A stretch of 64,000 nucleotides of DNA from Piezodorus guildinii. Its lineage: Eukaryota; Arthropoda; Insecta; Hemiptera; Pentatomidae. Made by a program: the position numbers and the translations under genes. The DNA is taken from positions 105,771,116-105,835,115 of the forward strand of contig CM041294.1 in NCBI GenBank assembly GCA_023052935.1, given 5' to 3'. The notes beneath the pieces are model-generated. The model searched no databases. It was not told where the DNA came from and saw nothing but the letters and a program-made list of their open reading frames with translations. Positions 57,755 to 64,000 of the stretch are shown piece by piece (positions within the stretch are counted from its first letter, which is position 1; each line of letters starts with the position of its first letter).

Positions 57755-58400
57755 AAAAAAAAATTTGGTGCGCGTAACACATGACATTCTCTTACATCAG
57801 TTGATAAAATCAATTTAAAAATTTTCAAATACATTTACAGATGTAAATAAATTATCAAAGAATTACAATTTTCTGTGTATGATAATATTTTTTATAAAAT
57901 CTTTAGCTTTCCAACGGTATATTATACAACTGCATAACTGTTTTATGTTCAAAAACACAAAAATTGCATAAAAAAATTTTGGCTCTTTCCTCTTTTAATT
58001 GGATATCAAATTCATTCAAATAATATATTTATCAGTTTTATATGAATGCTAAAAAGATATAATGGTTATTTTCATAGAATCTACAAATTTAAAGGTACTT
58101 AAGAGAAAGAAAATTTAAAATATTAGCATTTAAGCCGTGTCAGACTATTTAAATTAGTAAGAAACCTACACAATATTAAAACCCATAAAACGTAACATCA
58201 ATATAGCGAGTGTTAATCAAAATCGTTAGTGCCGTTTTTAAGAAAATCATAAAAAAAGTATATAATAGTAAAAAATGGGTTTTGTTGTTAGCTAATTTTG
58301 ATGAACAAGTTGTTGTAACATCTTGGGCGTATAGATCAATATGAAATTTTAGTTTTCGGACTAGACTTACCACACACACAGTTCCTGAGTAAAATATAAT
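57755..58400 (-). repeat. Dispersed repeat DR1, incomplete copy
   Basis: Carries GGTGCGCGTAACACATGACA, TTTAGCTTTCCAACGGTATA, TAGCGAGTGTTAATCAAAAT, ACATCTTGGGCGTATAG and CTAGACTTACCACACACACA. These are the complements of successive words in 38106-39022. The end beyond the CA tract is missing, and an unrelated palindrome begins there. Confidence 0.7.
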
Positions 58401-58408
58401 TTTTTTTT

Positions 58409-59532
58409 CTCCGCATTTATATTGACTATGCAAACAGAAAAAATAGTTTCTTCTCTATTAAGTTTGCGATTAAATATTCTCATAATTTCTGTTTTTGTTC
58501 CAAATATTCACTGATTTATATCCTTGTAGCAGATTTATACGTTTATGTTTCTTTTTAATTGCAATTTTTAGCTTATTTAACTTTGCATACACATTAAATA
58601 ACTTGAAATAAACCTATAGGAAAACAACGAATGGTAGCTCATTAACGAACATTATCAAATAAAGAAAAAATTGAGATCTTAACTACGACAATACACAACT
58701 GTTATTTCCAAATCTATGGTTCTTATACATAAGTTTATTTCACAATACTTTATAAATTTTACTATCTATTCCTACTATTTTGACCAGATTAATATTATTG
58801 ATACTTTTCTAGAAGCTTACAATACCGAAAGTCCGAGCAACTCTTAGTCATGATAACCGAACTCGCGAGAGGAGGAAGGGGTTGGGGTTGGTCTACATCG
58901 GACCCTACTCTAGCCAATGACCCATGGGAACATTTATTATAAACTTACCATTTATCTCAGTTATCTTGAAATAAAACTTTGGTAATCTGGAGCCAAGTTG
59001 GGGCTCCCTTGGCGCCGTAAGGCTATGAATTCAGAAGCAACCCCTTTTGTCGCTTTGGAAACTAATAATTTCGAGTATAGTTTATTAATATATACGAATA
59101 CTAGTGGGAATCGATTTATTATTGATTAGTGATTAATGATGTTTTGGTTACATGCAAACTTTAATTTTTAAACTTTTCTTTTGTGCTACAGGTTGGTAGT
59201 TTTCTCACGAGAGTTAATCATACTTAAACAATGTCAGTGCACACCAGTATTATCCTTAAACAAGGCAAACGAAACCAATGCATGTCTAAATTTCAGAGAA
59301 ATAAATGTCCGTTGTCGAACAAATTTGCATGTGAGCAAAACATCATTACTCAGCAATCAATAATGAATCGATTCCCACCAGTACTCGTATATCAGTAAAC
59401 TATGCACGTATTAGTTTCCATTTATTAAATATTCTGAACAAAAACAAAAATAATGAGAGTATTTAATCGGAAACTAGGTAGAGAGAAGAAACTACTTTTT
59501 TTTCTGTATGCATAGTCAATATAAATAAAGGA
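58409..59532. repeat. Interrupted palindrome of about 1.1 kb
   Basis: The outer arms are 58409-58510 and 59427-59532 (words CATTTATATTGACTATGCA and TTTAATCG in inverse). The inner arms are 59054-59160 and 59325-59423 (word GGGAATCGATT with its inverse AATCGATTCCC; GGAAACTAAT with its inverse). On the right the outer and inner arms adjoin. On the left about 540 bp of unrelated DNA (58511-59053), partly G+C-rich, separate them. So this is a ~205-bp-arm palindrome with a later insertion in one arm or a deletion in the other. No coding capacity. Confidence 0.7.
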
Positions 59533-60593
59533 GGAAGAAAACTATATTTCTCTCAGGAAATGGCTTATTTTTTAACACTTTAGTGTATTTTAAAACAATC
59601 GTATACTTTAAACTCTCCGAAATATCAATATTGTTCCGATGAAACTATTAACGATTTTGAATAAATACGCTAGATTTTTGTGTGTGTCACTTTTTGTTCG
59701 ATAAAAGTGTTTCTACAAAATTGAAATTAAATAAAAACTTTAATTGGAGTGCTGCTAATGGGTAACTTATCTAAATATGTATCACGTCATCATAGCAATG
59801 CTTCTTCAGTAGATATATTCGACACGGTTCTAAATTTCAAAAATATATTTAATTGAATCAATAATATTTACTTCTATGAGTACATGAATATTTATAGAAT
59901 ACCAAATGAATATGTATATTTTACCCTCCCCCCCCACGAAAAAAAAAAAAACCCAAAAAACAATTGAATGCTTTGTGGTACGGTTGCTTTTGCATTTAGA
60001 TGAAAAAAAAATTCACTACAAAAGTATTGACGAATTCCTCACATCTTTCCAAGACTTTGGGAGAAAAATCAAAATGTATTAATTGTACCTATGTATTTTT
60101 TTAAACTATAATATTGACCGTGTTAAATAAATTTAATTCCTCTTATTATTGATTTTGTACTTATTCCAACTTCCCCGTTTACTATCTGGGCGACAACCGC
60201 TACCGGAACGTTTTTGATCCTTGAAAACCTAAACACATAAGCAAAAATTTAATAATATTTACAAAAATAGAATTGTTTACGATGATTGTCAACATTCGGG
60301 AGTAAACCAAACTACATCGAATCCAATGAACAGTATCTGTAATGGGTTAATTGACAGATAATGAGGGTGAGAGATTTGACGGATGCAGGACATGACTGCG
60401 AATAGTAGTGCATTTACAGAATGATTGGCAGCCCATCCATGCATGCCAGCTGGATATCCCATGGGGGGTTCTACCAAGTCTCTTAGGGCTAATAACACAT
60501 GCACTTTACAAACACGTTTTCAATATAAACGAATCAGTATAATATAATATAACTAATTTACAATAACAGCTATTGGCGAACAAGGGTACTATC
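59533..60593. other. A+T-rich DNA, nothing recognised
   Basis: A 71-codon minus-strand frame at 60289-60504 lies in slightly richer sequence and has no domain. A C-run followed by an A-run is at 59930-59951. Confidence 0.4.
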
Positions 60594-60775
60594 TATAGCA
60601 TTTCCAAGTCAATTGTAACCTTTTCCAAGTCAAATGTAACTTTTTCCAAGTCAAATGTAACCTTTTCCAAGTCAAATGTAACCCTTTCCATTTCAAATGT
60701 CACCTTTTCCAAGTCAAATGTCACCTTTTCCATTCCAAATGTTACCTTTTCCAAGTCAAATGTCACCTTTTTCTT
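60594..60775 (+). repeat. 21-bp tandem array, left arm
   Basis: About eight units of TTTTCCAAGTCAAATGTNAC, with variants CCATTTCAAATG and CCATTCCAAATG. The 21-bp period keeps frames open on both strands. Confidence 0.93.
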
Positions 60776-61014
60776 CACTTCTAGCCTTAAATATTCCGTT
60801 TTATTTATTTATTTATTGAAAAATAATTAGTTTAATTGACATTATGACTTTTTTAATAATTTTGGCATATAATAATTGATATTTTTTTTGGATCTCTTAG
60901 ATATTTGATATCAAGTTCTGTTTTTTACTAGCTAATATTTAAAAAAAATTAATTATCGTCTATTTAGTTTTAAGATAGTTGTTGATTTTGAGTTTTTTAG
61001 AGGGGAGGGGTAGT

Positions 61015-62205
61015 TTTTTTGAATAATTAATGTGTTTTCGAGTATTATAATTAAATTTTTCGAGCTGTATTTTTTATCGCTCGCGTGCATTTTAACTCGC
61101 ATTAAATTTTAATGTTTTTTATTGATATAGGGATTAATTAATGTGCTTTCGGGTGGTTATGATTACGTTTTTTGAGCTGTATCTTTTATCGGTCATGCGT
61201 ATTTCAACTCATATTTACTTTTAATGTTTTTTATTGATATAGGGATTAATTATTTTGATTTCGGGTGGTTATCATAAGGTTTTTCGAGCTGTATTTTTTT
61301 CGCTCGCGCTTATTTTAACTAAAATTTACTTTTTATGTGTGTTTATTGATATAGGGATTAATTAATGTGCTTTCGGGTGGTTATGATTACGTTTTTCGAG
61401 CTGTATTTTTTATCGCTCGCGTGCATTTTAACTCGCATTAAATTTTAATGTTTTTTATTGATATAGGGATTAATTAATGTGCTTTCGGGTGGTTATCATA
61501 AGGTTTTTCGAGCTGTATTTTTTTCGCTCGCGCTTATTTTAACTAAAATTTACTTTTTATGTGTTTTTATTGATATAGAGATTAATTAATGTGCTTTCGG
61601 GTGGTTATGATTACATTTTTTGAGCTGTATTTTTTATCGCTCATGCGTATTTCAAATTCTATTTACTTTTAATCTTTTTATTTTTATAGGGATCTATCCT
61701 TGTGTTTTCGCGGGGTTATGAAAATGTTTAAAAGCTTTTTTTTTATCACTCGTGCGGATTTCAACTCGCCTTTATTTTTGATATTTTTTTATTGATATTG
61801 GGATTGATTGTTTTGTTCTGGGTTCTCATTATAACGTTGCTGGAATATAAATCGTTTAGGTTTTTTTTTTTTTTTTTTTTTATTATTATTATTTTATTAA
61901 AGGATTAGTTATAGTTCCTTTTCTAGCGTCCTGAGTAATTTTTTCAACTAAATCTTTTGTAAAGGATCCGCTTCCTAACTTGGTCTTACAATTATTTGAT
62001 AATTTAATTGAGGAATCGTTTATTCTATTTTCGGGTGTTCTGATAACATTATTTGAACCAAATTTGTTATCGCTTTTACTCATTTTAAGTTACTGTTTCT
62101 ATCTCATAAATATTCGATAGAGGGATCGTTTATAGTGTTTTCGGGAATACTAATAGAGCTCATGACATTTATTTATAGCTAGTGCAAATTTTAACTTAAA
62201 TGAAA
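61015..62205 (+). repeat. 112-bp tandem array, left arm
   Basis: The word GAGCTGTAT recurs at 61062, 61174, 61286, 61398, 61510 and 61622, exactly 112 bp apart. Constant words are GGGATTAATTAATGTG, TTTCGGGTGGTTAT and TTTATTGATATAG. Units alternate between forms ending CTCGCGTGCATTTTAACTCG, GTCATGCGTATTTCAACTC and CTCGCGCTTATTTTAACTA. Beyond 61690 the units become progressively decayed towards the centre. Confidence 0.93.
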
Positions 62206-62409
62206 AATGATCTAGAAGAATGCGCAATCGCTATGTAACGTCCAAATCAAAAATGTAATCAGATCCTGCAAAAAAACAATAAATAATTTTTACATCATAT
62301 TATAACATAATACCTACGGTTTGTAGAAATTCCCAAGCGCATAAAAGAATAAAGTTCAAAACACGTTATGAGAATCCCCTAAAACAAAAACAAAGAAAGA
62401 CCACTGCAA

Positions 62410-63480
62410 ATGCAAGTTTAAATGAGAGCAAGCGACAATAAAAACGGCTTAAACAACGTAATCACAAGACCCGAAAAGATAATTACAAACGTCTATAACA
62501 ATAAAAAATATCAAAAGTAAATCCGAATTGAAATACGCATAAGCGATAAAAGATACAGCTCAAAAACGTAATCATAACCACCCAAAAGCACATTAATTAT
62601 CTCTATATAAATAATAAACATTAAAAGTAAATTCACGTTAAAATGCGCGGGAGCGATAAATAAATAAAACTAATAAAACATAATTATAGGACCCGAAAAC
62701 ACAATTTTCAACACCTATATCAATAAAACACATAAAAAGTAAATTTTAGTTAAAATAAGCGCGAGCGAAAAAAATACAGCTCGAAAAACGTAATCATAAC
62801 CACCCGAAAGCAAAATAATTAATCCCTATATCAATAAAAAACATTAAAAGTAAATGCGAGTTGAAATACGCATGAGCGATAAAAAATACAGCTCGAAAAA
62901 CGTAATCATAACCACCCGAAAGCACATTAATTAATCCCTATATCAATAAAACACATAAAAAGTAAATTTTAGTTAAAATAAGCGCGAGCGAAAAAAATAC
63001 AGCTCGAAAAACCTTATGATAACCACCCGAAAGCACATTAATTAATCCCTATATCAATAAAAAACATTAAAATTTAATGCGAGTTAAAATGCACGCGAGC
63101 GATAAAAAATACAGCTCGAAAAACGTAATCATAACCACCCGAAAGCACATTAATTAATCCCTATATCAATAAACACACATAAAAAGTAAATTTTAGTTAA
63201 AATAAGCGCGAGCGAAAAAAATACAGCTCGAAAAACCTTATGATAACCACCCGAAATCAAAATAATTAATCCCTATATCAATAAAAAACATTAAAAGTAA
63301 ATATGAGTTGAAATACGCATGACCGATAAAAGATACAGCTCAAAAAACGTAATCATAACCACCCGAAAGCACATTAATTAATCCCTATATCAATAAAAAA
63401 CATTAAAATTTAATGCGAGTTAAAATGCACGCGAGCGATAAAAAATACAGCTCGAAAAATTTAATTATAATACTCGAAAA
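62410..63480 (-). repeat. 112-bp tandem array, right arm
   Basis: The inverse word ATACAGCTC occurs near 62557, 62777, 62889, 63000, 63112, 63224, 63336 and 63448, with one decayed unit near 62669. The order of unit variants from the outside is the mirror of the left arm for at least six units. Units nearer the centre are more decayed. Confidence 0.93.
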
Positions 63481-63737
63481 CACATTAATTATTCAAAAAA
63501 ACTACCCCTCCCCTCTAAAAAACTCAAAATCAACAACTATCTTAAAACTAAATAGACGATAATTAATTTTTTTTAAATATTAGCTAGTAAAAAACAGAAC
63601 TTGATATCAAATATCTAAGAGACCCAAAAAAAATATCAATTATTATATGCCAAAATTATTAAAAAAGTCATAATGTCAATTAAACTAATTATTTTTCAAT
63701 AAATAAATAAATAAAACGGAATATTTAAGGCTAGAAG

Positions 63738-63921
63738 TGAAGAAAAAGGTGACATTTGACTTGGAAAAGGTAACATTTGAAATGGAAAAGGTGACATTTG
63801 ACTTGGAAAAGGTGACATTTGAAATGGAAAGGGTTACATTTGACTTGGAAAAGGTTACATTTGACTTGGAAAAAGTTACATTTGACTTGGAAAAGGTTAC
63901 AATTGACTTGGAAATGCTATA
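63738..63921 (-). repeat. 21-bp tandem array, right arm
   Basis: Mirror of the left array with only about one base difference. It encodes a chance heptad-repeat frame (VTFDLEK repeated) that is not a supported gene. Confidence 0.93.
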
Positions 63922-64000
63922 TATTTACTAATTATAATTAATTTTGAAAATTAATTAAAAGAAATGGTTTAATTTTTTAAAAATTATAAGACATAACGAC
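63922..64000. other. A+T-rich flank of the fold-back element
   Basis: No features. It starts TATTTACTAATT and shows no clear duplication of the left flank. Confidence 0.5.

Larger units (their letters stand above)
60594..63921. mobile_element. 3.3-kb fold-back element with compound inverted arms
   Basis: The outer ends are TATAGCATTTCCAAGTC and its inverse. The arms (60594 to about 61690, and about 62825 to 63921) are almost identical. In order from the outside each holds a 21-bp array, about 240 bp of single-copy DNA and a 112-bp array. Positions 61062 and 63448 mirror each other exactly about the centre (62257), as do the next five 112-bp units, so the arms have equal length. The centre is about 200 bp of unrelated DNA between decayed repeat units. 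No transposase is present. The architecture recalls Foldback/Galileo-type DNA transposons, but homology is not shown. A TSD cannot be fixed because the edges are TATA. The 64- and 85-codon frames are readings of the arrays. Confidence 0.88.

Noticed and set aside
61889..62083. 64-codon minus-strand frame at the centre of the fold-back element as a transposase
   Set aside because: Too short, no catalytic motif, and it lies over decayed 112-bp units.
60594..63921. CRISPR array or prokaryotic repeat cluster
   Set aside because: Units are directly adjacent 21- and 112-bp repeats without unique spacers, arranged as inverted arms, in a eukaryotic context.

Overview
The window is about 70% A+T. It looks like a gene-poor stretch of an animal nuclear genome, most likely an arthropod and probably an insect. 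Four things point that way: degraded Jockey-clade and R1-type LINE fragments, tRNA-derived SINEs, long fold-back elements and many microsatellites. There is nothing prokaryotic: no operons, no ribosome binding sites, no CRISPR array, no rRNA. No ORF exceeds about 116 codons, and almost all of them are chance frames or frames across repeats. No complete host gene is visible. At most there are a few small splice-flanked exon candidates: minus strand at 47915-47956, 44514-44565 and 35907-36018, with weaker ones at 2195-2283 and 20511-20602. No promoter or terminator could be supported.

Most of the readable content is mobile DNA. (1) Small hairpin elements of about 235-315 bp lie at 1514-1805, 2965-3177 (cut), 10737-10862 (partial), 12109-12390, 16865-16965 (partial), 22979-23291, 26364-26599 and 26669-26951. 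Three sequence subfamilies share one plan: a conserved ~30-nt tail next to a near-perfect palindrome, whose arms carry CTGATGA-W, a G-rich stem and CGAAACGTYGGC. Each of the five complete copies has a target-site duplication (TSD) of 12-15 bp, which suggests retro-insertion. The motif resembles a hammerhead ribozyme core. (2) A 3.3-kb fold-back element fills 60594-63921. Its ~1.1-kb arms are almost identical and are built from a 21-bp array and a 112-bp array. (3) Three tRNA-derived SINE families occur, two with perfect 12-bp TSDs. (4) LINE remains are common: Jockey C-termini and 3' UTRs (10.1, 12.5, 15.6-16.3, 40.2, 49.7-50.2, 51.1-51.9 and 52.9 kb), an R1-like 3' half (18.4-19.5 kb), and other endonuclease/RT LINE tails (7.4-7.8, 43.3-44.05 and perhaps 56.9 kb). 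(5) Two unclassified dispersed repeats occur, here called DR1 (about 0.9 kb with an internal TG/CA tract) and DR2 (about 0.75 kb). One copy of DR1 sits inside DR2.

Layout: 0-7 kb holds duplicated hairpins, a SINE head, DR2 and a 0.3-kb tandem array. 7-17 kb holds LINE tails, DR1 with a LINE insertion, hairpins and SINE B. 17-27 kb holds the R1-like LINE, hairpins and a head-to-head SINE pair. 28-35 kb is mostly unique A+T-rich DNA. 36-40 kb is the DR1/DR2 nest. 42-44 kb holds SINE B and two opposed LINE pieces. 44-49.6 kb is mostly unique. 49.6-53 kb is a run of Jockey fragments. 57-60 kb holds DR1 and an interrupted palindrome. 60.6-63.9 kb is the fold-back element. Scattered G+C-richer islands without repeats (for example 420-760, 20460-20720, 22000-22350, 28750-29160, 39660-40140, 52140-52400 and 57340-57640) could be conserved regulatory DNA or exons of a gene with huge introns. 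That is inference only.
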